The notes under the pieces: generated by a model
Told to the model about the DNA's origin: nothing
The model's input: only the letters and a program-made list of their open reading frames with translations
Databases searched by the model: none
Made by a program: the position numbers and the translations under genes
Shown here: in pieces, positions 25,489-35,500 of the stretch
Numbering within the stretch: the stretch's first letter is position 1
How the letters are laid out: each line of letters starts with the position of its first letter
From: CAZTAR01 sp043813895
GTDB lineage: Bacteria; Planctomycetota; Phycisphaerae; UBA1845; UTPLA1
NCBI GenBank assembly: GCA_043813895.1
Contig: JBDRKQ010000102.1
Location: 1-64,000, forward strand
Length of the DNA stretch: 64,000 bases
Direction of reading: 5' to 3'

Positions 25489-25908
25489 CTACTGGGTCTG
25501 TATTTCAACGACACGGCGGAAACCGGCATACGGCGCGGCCGTCACGTCCGGTCTGCCGGTGGACCTATAGGTCGGCGGGCTCGTGCTGACCCTTTCGACA
25601 GAGAAGGCCCCTCCGGCAATCGTGGGGTCGTCGGCGGCGCTGCCATTGTCTGATATCGTCCCGATGGTCCCATCACTGTCGATATCAGTAGGCGGAGTTT
25701 GCGTGAGTTCTCGGACGGCCATCTCGATTCCGCTCTCGGCGGCGTAGAAGGCGGAGGTGCTCAAGTAGTGGCCCAGCGACGCGGCGGCGGTCGTGGCGGT
25801 CAAGTGAAACAGCCACAACGCAAACGTCCCGATAACGAGGAGGGCGGCGACGAAAGCCACGATCGCAACGCCCCTCCGCGACCATTTTCCGTTTGGCTCA
25901 AGGGTCAC
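25489..25908 (-). CDS. PilX/GspK-like minor pseudopilin
   Basis: 139 residues. A class III-like leader (WSRRG) precedes VAIVAFVAALLVIGTFALWL; Glu at +5 is absent, as in GspK. The helix continues to SAFYAAESGIEMAVRELTQT, the typical AAESG motif of PilX_N proteins. The rest is a small beta domain. The GTG start overlaps the end of the preceding gene by 11 bases. It probably sits at the pilus tip. Confidence 0.75.
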   Translation of the reverse strand: MTLEPNGKWSRRGVAIVAFVAALLVIGTFALWLFHLTATTAAASLGHYLSTSAFYAAESGIEMAVRELTQTPPTDIDSDGTIGTISDNGSAADDPTIAGGAFSVERVSTSPPTYRSTGRPDVTAAPYAGFRRVVEIQTQ

Positions 25909-26530
25909 TATTCACCTCGTCCATAAAGCTCCGCAGGAAGATCGCAGAGCGGAGTTGTGCGGTCTGCCCCGCGCGCGTCATCTGCAAATCAACGCTGATC
26001 CGGCGAACATCCTCACGGTCGTTTTGAGAAAGCGGGAAGCTCGTGAGGCTGTTGGCGGACCTGTCGTAGTATGCAAACGCAAAGCCGCCGACGTCCGTGG
26101 CGAGCGCGTACCAGTTCGTGCCGTTGTCGGCCGTCATCTCCACCGCGTTGGCGCCGGTGTTGAAACGGAACCCGGTGTTCCCGAAGCGGAGTTCCGTCGC
26201 TGTTGCGGTGCTAATTTGCGCGTTGCCCAAGAGACAGGGCGTGGGATTTACGGGACATTCATCCTGCGGGATCTCGCGGAGATATCGGAACATCGTCTCA
26301 AGGGCGGCCGAGCCCATGTCGTAGAGTTCGCCGCGCGCGGAGACTTCTGCCATCTGTTTCGAGGCGTTCCAGACCAGCGAGGCCGCGATGCCGCTGATGA
26401 TCACGCCGACGCTGATCGACACGACTAATTCGATTAGCGTGAAGGCCGAGCGCCTTGTTCGCCGGCGGAGCATCCTTGTTGCCACACCACGCGGCGCATC
26501 GGTTCGTCCGCATGTCGGTTCAATGGCCAT
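25898..26530 (-). CDS. GspJ/PilW-like minor pseudopilin
   Basis: About 210 residues. The prepilin motif reads RRTRRSA then FTLIELVVSISVGVIISGI, with Glu at +5 but Ala rather than Gly at -1. The C-terminal domain is beta-rich (TELRFGNTGFRFNTGANAV, FAFAYYDRSANSL). Starts at 26554, 26530 and 26473 are all in frame; the last gives a 10-residue leader typical of prepilins, so the true protein may be shorter. Confidence 0.8.
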   Translation of the reverse strand: MAIEPTCGRTDAPRGVATRMLRRRTRRSAFTLIELVVSISVGVIISGIAASLVWNASKQMAEVSARGELYDMGSAALETMFRYLREIPQDECPVNPTPCLLGNAQISTATATELRFGNTGFRFNTGANAVEMTADNGTNWYALATDVGGFAFAYYDRSANSLTSFPLSQNDREDVRRISVDLQMTRAGQTAQLRSAIFLRSFMDEVNSDP

Positions 26531-26534
26531 GTCG

Positions 26535-26954
26535 TCAGAAGTCCGCGAATACATGTTCGATCAGTATCTGTTCGGCGCCGCTGTGCCAGGAAACATCGAC
26601 GCGAACCAGCTTGTAGCCCTGGTCACTGCCCACGGTGTTCAGGGCCGAATCCGTGTAAGTCACGGAAACGGATCGGTCGAAGCCCGTGAACCCGGTCACC
26701 GGCGATTCCGCAGGGAAGTTCGCCGCAGTGATCGCCGCGTAGCCGTCCGTGCCGCGGTATCGCCGCGCGACGATCTCCTCCATGCGCTCGATGGCAAGGA
26801 ACGATGCCACGGCGGCGTTGGATGGATGAATCGACTGCATGGACGCGTCGGCAAAGGAGGTCACCAGCGGCGGCAAGGCGACGGAGAGGATCACGATCGC
26901 CATGACGACCTCGATGATCGTCGCGCTTCGCCGATGGCCTCTTTCGGATCTCAT
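26535..26954 (-). CDS. GspI/PilV-like minor pseudopilin
   Basis: 139 residues. The short basic leader MRSERGHRRS is followed by ATIIEVVMAIVILSVALPPL: Glu at +5 is kept, but -1 is Ser and +1 is Ala, both off the Gly|Phe consensus. The C-terminal domain is small (YKLVRVDVSWHSGAEQILIE). The start overlaps the stop of the GspH-like gene by four bases (ATGA). Confidence 0.75.
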   Translation of the reverse strand: MRSERGHRRSATIIEVVMAIVILSVALPPLVTSFADASMQSIHPSNAAVASFLAIERMEEIVARRYRGTDGYAAITAANFPAESPVTGFTGFDRSVSVTYTDSALNTVGSDQGYKLVRVDVSWHSGAEQILIEHVFADF

Positions 26955-27481
26955 CCCGCTCGCTCCACAAGCCCGCTAACAGGCTGCACGGTCACCGTCA
27001 CGCCGGTCGACAGGCTGATCGTGGCGGTCGCAGTCAGTGCGGCGCCTGCGCCGTCGTACGGCACGCCGAAGTTATCGAACTCCAACTCGTTGGTTGAGTT
27101 GATGCTCACCGATGAGATTGCGACATTCGTGAACGCGCCGGACCCGAATTGCACACCGGTGCTCGTCTGATCCATCGGGCTGGTCACGGGCAGGCGGTTG
27201 GCCTCTCCCGGGTTGTCTGGATCTTCCATGAAGAGCTGATAGCTGTCAGCGCCCGCATTGAAGACGACCCACGATCTCAGTCCTGAACTGAGCGCGGTCC
27301 GCTGCATAAAACGGATATCACCCAGCAGTCGTGACGCGGCGGCCCTGTTCCTCATCGAGTCGACGTTTGCCAGGGTCGGTCCGCCGACGGCTACCGCAAC
27401 GATTCCCAGGATGACCATTACGGTAACAAGCTCGATCAGTGTAAATGCTGATCGAGCTTGCCGCCGCGTCATGATGCGCAT
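26951..27481 (-). CDS. GspH/FimT-like minor pseudopilin
   Basis: 176 residues. Leader MRIMTRRQARSA then FTLIELVTVMVILGIVAVAV, Ala at -1. The globular domain has the GspH pattern (LLGDIRFMQRTALSSGLRSW, VVFNAGADSYQLF). An in-frame region upstream of 27481 is Pro/Arg-rich and antisense to the repeat-like pilin end, so it is not used as start. Confidence 0.8.
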   Translation of the reverse strand: MRIMTRRQARSAFTLIELVTVMVILGIVAVAVGGPTLANVDSMRNRAAASRLLGDIRFMQRTALSSGLRSWVVFNAGADSYQLFMEDPDNPGEANRLPVTSPMDQTSTGVQFGSGAFTNVAISSVSINSTNELEFDNFGVPYDGAGAALTATATISLSTGVTVTVQPVSGLVERAG

Positions 27482-27551
27482 TGTGACGCCTCTATCGCAT
27501 GGAGGCCGCAATCCCCCAGCCGCAGAGCCGGCCCGACACCAGCGGGTGGTT

Positions 27552-27995
27552 CTAGAAGGCGTTTTCGCCGGCCGTATTGGTGTTCGCCCAGAACTCGCCG
27601 GTTGCGGCGTTGTAGCACCAGCCGCCGGTCGCTCCGGAGACGGTGCCCTTGGCATCGCTTGACGCGACCACGTTGTTGGGCGTGGCGTCCGTGTCATACG
27701 GATTGTCCGGAACGCCGTCCAGCAAGACCGTGCCGGTCGTGGTCACCTGCACGAGCGTGGGATACGCCAGCGTTCCCCCGCCAGCGGGCGTGGCCGAGTG
27801 CGCGTAGAAATTGGCGATGGCGGCGCGGCAAGCCCCCAGGCTCCCCTTGCAAGCGGCAACTCTGGCATCCGTCCGATAGTCCAGATAGACCGGCAGGGCC
27901 ACGGCGGACAGAATGCCCAGGATCACGATGACCGTGACGAGTTCGATCAGGGTGAAGCCGGCCCGACGGTTACGATGCGTTTGGTTCCCGAACAT
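27552..27995 (-). CDS. Major pilin/pseudopilin, PilA/GspG-like
   Basis: 147 residues. The leader MFGNQTHRNRRAG ends in the canonical Gly, then FTLIELVTVIVILGILSAVA. The mature part is short, with ARVAACKGSLGACRAAIANF on the helix and GVPDNPYDTDATPNNVV, close to the calcium-loop region of GspG. Two Cys lie on the helix and one near the end (GWCYNAATGEFWANT). It is the only member of the five with a consensus cleavage site, consistent with being the main fibre subunit. Confidence 0.85.
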   Translation of the reverse strand: MFGNQTHRNRRAGFTLIELVTVIVILGILSAVALPVYLDYRTDARVAACKGSLGACRAAIANFYAHSATPAGGGTLAYPTLVQVTTTGTVLLDGVPDNPYDTDATPNNVVASSDAKGTVSGATGGWCYNAATGEFWANTNTAGENAF

Positions 27996-28074
27996 ACTTC
28001 AGCTCCCTCAAGAAGACCTTTTCGATTCAAACCCTAAGTAACAACCTATGACACGCGGATTGGCCGTTGGCCGT

Positions 28075-29316
28075 TCACGCCGTCCCTACAATCTTGAGCA
28101 ACTTCCACATCGGCAAGAAGATGGCCAGCGCAAAGAAAAGAACCACGGCGGCGAGACACGAAACCATCACCGGTTCGATGAGGGTCGATAATAGCTTCAC
28201 GCTGCGCTCCGTTTGCACTGCGTAGTATTTTCGGAGGTATGCAAAAATCTGGTCCGTTCTTCCGGCCTGCTCTCCGATGGCAAGCATTCGTTTGACGAGT
28301 GGCGTAATCCACCTGGACTCGCTGAACGCCTCGGTGAGCGAATGCCCCCCCTCGACCGCACGAAGCATGCCGAAGACATCGCGTCGCAGGGCCTTGTTCG
28401 TCGTGCTTTCCCCGGTGACGTGCAGGGATTGCGTTATCGGAAGCGCCGACTGCATTAGCAGGTCGAGCAACTCGATGAAACGCACCATGTACACGCCGAG
28501 CAGGAGGTTTCCGAAGACGGGCAACTTCAGCAATCGCATGTCCAGCCACGCCCTCGGGCGTTCATACCGGAATATCGCCCGCAGCCCGAAGAAGGCGCCC
28601 ACAATGCCGAGTATGCAGAGGACGTAGTGATTCGTAATCGCGCCACTTGCGATGAGCAGCATCCTCGTCGGCAGCGGGAGTTGCCCTTCGAACTTGTCGA
28701 ACATCTTCGCAAACTGCGGCACGACGAACACCAACATGAAGATCGTCGCGATAACGAGTGCGCCCACGACCAGGGCGGGATAGAGCATCGCGGACTTGAC
28801 CTGGCCGCGGGTCTCGGTCTCCTGCTCCTGGTATCGCGCCAGGGCCGCGAGGACTTCCGGAACTTTGCCCGCCGTTTCGCCGGCGGCCAAGGTCTTGACA
28901 TAGAGGGACGAGAAGATATCGCGCTCGGCGCCCAGAGCGTCGGCCAGACTCCGGCCGCCTTCCACGCGTCCTGTGATCCGGCCGATGGCTGCACGGAGGG
29001 CGGGGTTGGCCGTTTGCTCACCGACCGCCTTGAGGCCGGCGATAATCGGAATGCCGCTCTCGGCGACGGCCGCCATCTGATGGGTGAAGTCGAGAAGTGC
29101 GCGGCGCATCGCCTTGCCGCCGCGGGTCGTGCGGACGCCGTTTGTCGCGCCGGTCTTGTGCTTCTTCGCGAAGGCAGCGCCGGCGGGCCGCACGCTGATG
29201 GGCATGCGGCCATTCGCCTCGATCGTGGCGACGGCGGCGCGCTCCGAGGAGGCCTCGACCACCTGTGTGCCGACCTTGCCCGCCGGGTTCGCGAATTGTA
29301 CGGCGAACTTCGCCAT
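28075..29316 (-). CDS. Inner-membrane platform protein PilC/GspF
   Basis: 413 residues with two repeated T2SSF domains. Domain 1 carries FTHQMAAVAESGIPIIAGLK and GRSLADALGAERDIFSSLYV, followed by two membrane helices (ALVVGALVIATIFMLVFVV). Domain 2 carries FIELLDLLMQSALPITQSL and GHSLTEAFSESRWITPLV, then a final helix. It couples the cytoplasmic ATPase to pilin assembly. Placed between the ATPase gene and the pilin genes. Confidence 0.93.
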   Translation of the reverse strand: MAKFAVQFANPAGKVGTQVVEASSERAAVATIEANGRMPISVRPAGAAFAKKHKTGATNGVRTTRGGKAMRRALLDFTHQMAAVAESGIPIIAGLKAVGEQTANPALRAAIGRITGRVEGGRSLADALGAERDIFSSLYVKTLAAGETAGKVPEVLAALARYQEQETETRGQVKSAMLYPALVVGALVIATIFMLVFVVPQFAKMFDKFEGQLPLPTRMLLIASGAITNHYVLCILGIVGAFFGLRAIFRYERPRAWLDMRLLKLPVFGNLLLGVYMVRFIELLDLLMQSALPITQSLHVTGESTTNKALRRDVFGMLRAVEGGHSLTEAFSESRWITPLVKRMLAIGEQAGRTDQIFAYLRKYYAVQTERSVKLLSTLIEPVMVSCLAAVVLFFALAIFLPMWKLLKIVGTA

Positions 29317-29345
29317 CCGATTCCCCCAGGATCACGCCGGTTCGT

Positions 29346-31019
29346 CTAATACCTGCCGGCCACGCGCGTCACTTCCTCGACGGTGGTGACGCCTTGGCGG
29401 ATCTTCTCGACACCGTCATCCACCAGAAAGGCCATCCCGTTGGCCTTCGCCTTCGTGCGGATGGTCTCCGACGGTTCACAGTTGACAACCATCTCGCAAT
29501 ACTCGTCAGTCAGCTCGAAGAGTTCGTACACGCCCACGCGTCCGACGTAGCCCGTGCCGACACAGCGGGGACAGCCCTTGCCGCGCATCGGCTGGAAATC
29601 GAGGCTTTCTGGATCGAGGCCGATGGCGCGCAGCAAGAACGGCGGTGGCGAATCCGGCTCCGCGCAATCGCTGCAGACCTTCCGGCAAAGTCGCTGCGCC
29701 AATACGCCAAGCAAGGAAGACGAGATCAGGTATTCGGCGATCCCGAGATCGCGCATCCTCGCGATCGCACCGATCGAATCGTTCGTATGCACGGTGCTCA
29801 GGACGAGGTGTCCCGTCAGTGAGGCCTGCACGGAAATCTGGGCCGTTTCGTTGTCGCGAATCTCTCCGACCATGATGACGTCGGGGTCCTGGCGGAGGAC
29901 TGACCGCAGACCGCTGGCGAAGGTCAGATCCGCATCCGGATTCACCTGCACCTGCCTGATGAGGCTGGTTCGATACTCGACGGGATCCTCGATGGCGATG
30001 ATGTTCTTCTGTGGCGAGGCGACGGTCTTTATCGCGGCGTAGAGGGTCGTCGACTTGCCGGAGCCGGTCGGCCCCGACACGAGAATCATGCCGTAGGCGT
30101 TCGAGACCAGGGCGTGGAAGCGTTCGAGCGTGCCCGGCCCCATCCCCAGGGCCTGTAATGAAATCGACTCCGATTCGTTCCTCAGGAGCCGCATCACCAC
30201 CGCCTCGCCGAAAACCGAGGGCAGAATGGACACGCGGATGATGACCTCGGTGTCGCCGGAACGATGGTGAATCGCACCGTCCTGGGGCGCCCGGGTTTGT
30301 GAGATATCCAGACGAGAAACCACCTTGATGCGCGAGACGAGCGCGCGGTGCAGGCCCAGCGGCGGCGCGGCGACCTCGCGAAGCACGCCGTCCACGCGGA
30401 TTCGGATGCGGAGTTCTCGTTCGCCGGGTTCAATGTGGATGTCGGAGGCGCCTTGGCGGACTGCGGCATTAATGAGATCGTCAACAAGGCGGATGACTGG
30501 CTGGCTTCCGTCGCCGCCTTCCCCGTCGGGGACTTCAATCGCCCGGAGTGACTCCGCGACGGAAGACTGTTCCAGGTATTGGCTGGCGCCGTAGGCCCGC
30601 TCGATGATCCCGAGGACGTCGCTACGCCTGCCGACGCAGACATCCACCTCCTGCCTCGTGTGCCGCCGTACCTGATCGATGCCGGTGAGGTCGTTCGGAT
30701 CCTCCATGACCAGCGTGATGATGCCATCGAGAGAAAAGAGCGGAAACATCACGTGCCGGCGGGCGAGTTCTTCGGACAGAATCTCCAGATTCTGCAAGCG
30801 CGGGATGAAATCGGTCAGATCACAGAAGGGTAGTCCGAGACTCATAGCATGCACGGCATCGATTTCCGTGGTGCTGAGCATGCGCAGGGAGCGCAGGGCG
30901 CTCTCGAAGTCCGTCGATTCCTCCTGGGCGCGCTGCTCGATCTTCTCGACTTCGGCGGGCGACAAGATCCCGGACGAGAGCAGTTGGTCTCTTAATTGAT
31001 CACACATTCCCAGCGACAC
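29346..31019 (-). CDS. Assembly ATPase PilB/GspE
   Basis: 557 residues. An N-terminal MshEN/GspE_N-like domain (about 1-150) precedes the ATPase core: Walker A GPTGSGKSTT, Asp box IIAIEDPVEY, Walker B DPDVIMVGEIRDNET, His box STVHTNDSIGA. A zinc-binding C-domain has CRKVCSDC and GCPRCVGTGYVGR. GTG at 31019 is preceded by GGAGGGG and the gene overlaps the PilZ gene by 20 bases. It powers extension of the pilus. Confidence 0.93.
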   Translation of the reverse strand: MSLGMCDQLRDQLLSSGILSPAEVEKIEQRAQEESTDFESALRSLRMLSTTEIDAVHAMSLGLPFCDLTDFIPRLQNLEILSEELARRHVMFPLFSLDGIITLVMEDPNDLTGIDQVRRHTRQEVDVCVGRRSDVLGIIERAYGASQYLEQSSVAESLRAIEVPDGEGGDGSQPVIRLVDDLINAAVRQGASDIHIEPGERELRIRIRVDGVLREVAAPPLGLHRALVSRIKVVSRLDISQTRAPQDGAIHHRSGDTEVIIRVSILPSVFGEAVVMRLLRNESESISLQALGMGPGTLERFHALVSNAYGMILVSGPTGSGKSTTLYAAIKTVASPQKNIIAIEDPVEYRTSLIRQVQVNPDADLTFASGLRSVLRQDPDVIMVGEIRDNETAQISVQASLTGHLVLSTVHTNDSIGAIARMRDLGIAEYLISSSLLGVLAQRLCRKVCSDCAEPDSPPPFLLRAIGLDPESLDFQPMRGKGCPRCVGTGYVGRVGVYELFELTDEYCEMVVNCEPSETIRTKAKANGMAFLVDDGVEKIRQGVTTVEEVTRVAGRY

Positions 31020-31446
31020 CGGCCCCTCCGATCGCTACGGGTTGTTTGTCGGCCTCGTATTGCCCCGCGACAGACTGGATGAGCTTCTGTTCATCGTGCC
31101 CGCCGGGGTTGGTGAACTGGACGCCGATCTTGTAGGTGGGCTTGTGATCCGACATGACACAGCGTCGAACAACGCCCTGCACCACGAGATCGCGTGCATG
31201 ACAATCGAGCCCGTCGGCAACGCCTGAAACGTGGAGCACCAGGCGCAGATTCTTCGGGATGAAGATGCCCGTGACGAACCCGAGCCCTCCTTTGCCGACG
31301 TCGAGGACGGCCAAGCCGCCGAGCGCGCCGGGATAGCTCACACGAAACTGATCGGCGTGATCCACATGAGGCTCGATTCGAACCTCATACTTCGTTTCGT
31401 GACGCTGAAACTGCCTTGCCCGCGCGCTAATCGACTCCGAGTCCAT
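31000..31446 (-). CDS. PilZ-like domain protein
   Basis: 148 residues, first gene of the pilus cluster. The layout matches PilZ: a basic stretch RARQFQRHETKYEVRIEP, then VLDVGKGGLGFVTG in the place of the (D/N)xSxxG motif, where Ser is Gly, and VQGVVRRCVMSDHKPTY with KIGVQFTNPGG as the closing strands. c-di-GMP binding is therefore plausible but weakened. Coupled to the ATPase gene, so it may regulate extension. Confidence 0.65.
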   Translation of the reverse strand: MDSESISARARQFQRHETKYEVRIEPHVDHADQFRVSYPGALGGLAVLDVGKGGLGFVTGIFIPKNLRLVLHVSGVADGLDCHARDLVVQGVVRRCVMSDHKPTYKIGVQFTNPGGHDEQKLIQSVAGQYEADKQPVAIGGAGVAGNV

Positions 31447-31588
31447 GATGGCGACTTATCGGTAAGATCACCGCGGCAGTTCATATAAGAAGCGCAGAGT
31501 CGCATTGGGAAGATCGGCTCGCCGGGGACGTGTTTTCCGGACATCGATGGGAATGGTGATCGTCAAAAGCGATTCACACTTGTCCGCT

Positions 31589-32401
31589 TCAACTCTGAGC
31601 GATTACGTCATTGGTCAGACGCTCGATGCCCTCAACTTCTACGCTGATCCGGTCGCCGGGCTTGAGGAAGACCTTCGGATTCCTCGCGAACCCGACACCG
31701 GCCGGGGTGCCGGTAAGAATCACCGTCCCGGGCAATAGCGTGAACTGGTGGGAGAGATAGCTCACCAGCCGCGGGACCGAGAACAGCATGTCGGCAGTGT
31801 TGCCGTCCTGCATCGTCTCCCCATTGAGGAAGGAGCGAATCCGCAGAGCGGCGGGCTCCAATTCGTCGCGCGTCACGATCACAGGCCCGAGCGGACAGAA
31901 CGTGTCGAAGCTCTTTGCGCGTGCCCACTGCTTGTCGCGGCGTTTTTGGCAGTCTCTGGCCGTCACATCGTTGGCGCATGTGTAGCCGATGATATGATCG
32001 AGCGCGCGGGACTCGGCAACGTCCCTCGCGGCCGTGCCGATCACGACCGCCAACTCGGCTTCGAAGTCGACTTCATCAGGCGCGGAACGCGGCAATGCGA
32101 TCGGCTCGTCCGGGCCGATAACGGCAGTCGTCGCCTTCAGAAAGACCAGGGGTTCCGCGGGAAGATCGGCGGCGGCGGTCTCGGCGGCGCTCATCTCGGC
32201 CGCGTGCTCACGGTAGTTCCTCCCCACGGCGAAGACATTCGGTGGATCGATCGGCGCCAGACGCCGAACGACGTCAACCGGCTCACCGGCAAGAGAGTAT
32301 TCGCCGAACAGGTCGCCGACAAGGGGCATCGCCCGTCGCGCGTCGAGGCACTCGCCCCATTGCACGCGCCCCCGCGAATCCACGAACCGTATGAGCTTCA
32401 T
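31589..32401 (-). CDS. Fumarylacetoacetate hydrolase-family protein
   Basis: 270 residues. Core FAH fold: PPNVFAVGRNYREHAAEM, then EPLVFLKATTAVIGPDEPI, metal-binding acidic residues in VDFEAELAVVIG, GYTCANDVTARDCQ, and the end LLPGTVILTGTPAGVGFARN. Members hydrolyse or decarboxylate acyl-pyruvates or related diketo acids. ATG 32401 has GGGAAGGAA ahead. Neighbours give no pathway clue. Confidence 0.88.
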   Translation of the reverse strand: MKLIRFVDSRGRVQWGECLDARRAMPLVGDLFGEYSLAGEPVDVVRRLAPIDPPNVFAVGRNYREHAAEMSAAETAAADLPAEPLVFLKATTAVIGPDEPIALPRSAPDEVDFEAELAVVIGTAARDVAESRALDHIIGYTCANDVTARDCQKRRDKQWARAKSFDTFCPLGPVIVTRDELEPAALRIRSFLNGETMQDGNTADMLFSVPRLVSYLSHQFTLLPGTVILTGTPAGVGFARNPKVFLKPGDRISVEVEGIERLTNDVIAQS

Positions 32402-32445
32402 CAACGTTCCTTCCCGCTCGGCCGGTAAGATCGCGTCCCAAGAGC

Positions 32446-32501
32446 CTTGTGGCACAGGCGTCTCGCCTGTGTCGACACCGACGGGACGGCGGTGCCACAA
32501 G
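32446..32501. repeat. Nested hairpin repeat, family E
   Basis: Outer arms CTTGTGGCAC and GTGCCACAAG are perfect inverted copies. Inside, ACAGGCGTCTCGCCTGT forms a second hairpin. It lies 28 bp downstream of the RND pump gene stop and upstream of the FAH gene start, so it could also weaken read-through. Seen once in this window. Confidence 0.65.
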
Positions 32502-32529
32502 CGTATTAGGACACACTCCAAACGGCGCG

Positions 32530-35500
32530 TCAGCCTGTCTGCGACGCTGCCTCCGGCGCCCCTGTCGGTGCAGATTGCACGGGCTGTCTTCCGAAGAGTA
32601 TCATTCCGATCCGCGCCCTCGCCCCGATGAAGAGCGACAGCACCGCGGGAACGACGATCAGGGTAAAGACCGTGGAGAACAGCAGCCCGCCAAGCACGAC
32701 CGCCCCGACGCCGCGGTAAAGTTCGGCGCCGGCGCCGGGTCGAATGACCAACAGTAGCTGCCCGAAGAAGGTCGTCAGCACGGTCATGAAGATCGGACGA
32801 ATCCTCGTGCGGACCGCGTCCGTAATGGCCTTCTGCGGTTCCACGCCGTAGCGAATGAAGTTGAGCGCTTGATGCACAATCAGGATACCGTTGTTCACGA
32901 CGATGCCGAGCAGGATGACGAAGCCCAGGATCGTCAGCATGTCGAGCTGCTGGACGGTCATGGCCGGGTCGCTCCAGGTCCAAACGTTGACGACGTAAAG
33001 ACCGACGAAACCGCCGACGACGGCAAAGGGTACCGTGAAGATGATGACGAACGGATAGGCGAACGACTCAAAGAGCCCCGCCATCAGGAGGTAGACGACC
33101 AACACCGAAAGCGCGAGCAGCCACTTGAGCGAATCCCACGTGCTCTTGAGCTTATCCGCGTTGCCGGCAAGCCCCACGATGACGTCCGGCGAGATCCGGA
33201 GCTTGTGCTCGCCGTATCCCTCGCCGCGCATCGGAGCGATGATCTCATCCTGGATCGTATCGATGACCTCACCCAGAGAGATGCCTTCCGGCGGCCGCAC
33301 GGTCAACTTGACGGCCCGTTGGGTTTCAATGTGGGCGATCTCCTGCGGCGCCGTAGCCCTCTCGATCCCACAGACGGAACTGAGGGGCACGACTTGGCCT
33401 GTCGGAGTGGAGATGGGAACGCTGGAGATCATGTCGGTCGCGCTGCGGCCGCTAGTGGGGTCTTCGGTGCCCGACACCTTGACGGTCAGGTCGATGCTCT
33501 TCCCGCCCTCGCGATACTGCCCGATGATGCGACCGTCGCCACACGCGCGGACGATGGAGCCGATGTCGGCGACGGTGAGCCCGAGATCGCCCGCCCGAAC
33601 GCGATCGGGAATAAGGCGGTCCTCTCGCTGGGGCAGGTAAAAGTTCCGCGGGTTGGGTTCGGGCGGGCGACCGCCGAACTTCTCCATGCACGCGAGCATC
33701 GTCTGCTGGCCGGCCGCGATCACCTCGTCCATGTCCTTGCCGCGAATCTCGATCTCGACGTCGTTGCCTGAACCGACGGAGAAGATGGGCGCCTGAAAGA
33801 AGATGGCGAACGAGTCAGGGATGCTGAAGCCGGTGGAGTTCAGAACGTTCGTGAGGGGCTTGACAACCTCGGGATTCTCGCTCGAACAGCCCATGAAACA
33901 GGTGCCGTTCCAGGCGACGAAGAAGAAGTTCTCGATCGGCGGCGGCGGTACGCGCCACTCCGCGATCTCCCGTTTGATCTCACGCTCGTGAAGCTTGGCT
34001 TTTCTTCGCTCTTCGCGCGGAGCCTCGGGATTGCGTCGCACGGCGGCGGCCGCCTCCAACTCGGCCATCTTGCCGGGAACGACGAAACCCTCGACCGTCT
34101 GTTCCCACCGTGTGATCAATTGCTCGTATTCGGGCGTGCCTGCATCGACCTCCCAGAACGGACGGATGCCGACAAGCCCCTTCGCGGGATCGCCGTCCTC
34201 GAGGATCTTGGCGATTCGGTTGAACTCGACCGTGTTGTAGCCGGGCGGCGTGTTGAGAAAACCGAAAATGAGGTTCTGGTTCCCGCCCGGCAGGTAGCTC
34301 GGCTCCGGTGCGAGCACGTAACTGAGCACCACGGATGCAACGGTGAGCACGCCCACCACCGCGAGTCGTGTCAGGACGCGCCCGTTGATCCACCCAACAA
34401 GGCTGGCCACGGCATGTGCGAACCGGCCGGCACCCTCTTCCGCGGTCGTGCGTGTCCCCGCGAGAATGCGTGCCGCAACGGTGGGAATGACGGTCACGGA
34501 GACGACGAGTGACAGCGCGACGGCACCGCTGATGGCGATGGCGATGTCGCGGAAGAGCTGGCCCGCCTCTTCTTCGAGGAACACGATGGGCAGGAAGACG
34601 ACCATCGTGGTCAGCGAGTTGGCCAGCACGGCCCCCCAGACCTCGGACGCACCGTCGGAAGCAGCCTGTTGGCGGGACTTGCCCATCTCGCGATGCCGAA
34701 AGATGTTTTCGAGTACGACGATCGCGTTGTCCAGAACCATGCCGACAGCGAACGCCAGGCCCGCCAGCATCACGACGTTGATGTTCCGCCCGGCCAACGG
34801 GATCACGATGAACGTGCCGATGACCGAAATGGGAATCGCGAGGCCGACAACGACGGTCCCACTGAAGCTCCGCAGGAATATGAGCAGCACGGCCAGAGCG
34901 AGTATGCCGCCGAAGACGATGTTGCTCCGAACCAAACCGATCGCGGAGAGGATGTAGACGGTCTCGTCGTAGACCTGCGTCAGCTCCAACCTCAGATGGC
35001 GCGGGCCGAGTATCTCCTCGTTGACGCGGTCGATCGCGGTCCGCAGGCCCTCCATGACCTGAATGACATTGGAGCCGGTCTCGCGATAGGCCGGTATGGC
35101 GATGACCTCTCTGCCCTCGCTACGAACGAAGCCGTACTGCTTCTTGAACGTGTCCCGGACTTCCGCAACATCGCCGACGCGGACTGGCCCTCCCTCGCCC
35201 GTGCGGATGACAGTGCGGCGGACGTCCGCCAGCGAGCCGAACTGACCCATCGTCCGGATGACAATGTCACGCTTTCCCTGGGAGCTGTTGCCGGCAGAAA
35301 CGTTCGTGTTCTGGGTTTGGAGGGCGGTTTGCAGTTCGCGGAATGTGATTCCCGCTCGGGCAAGCTTGAGGGCGTCCACGACAACCTGGATCTCCCGCAC
35401 GCGACCGCCGAACAGCCTCACCGAGGAGACGCCTTCGACGCGCTCGAGGATGGGCTTGACGTCCTCGTCGATAAACTTGTACAGCTCGGGCACGTTGACG

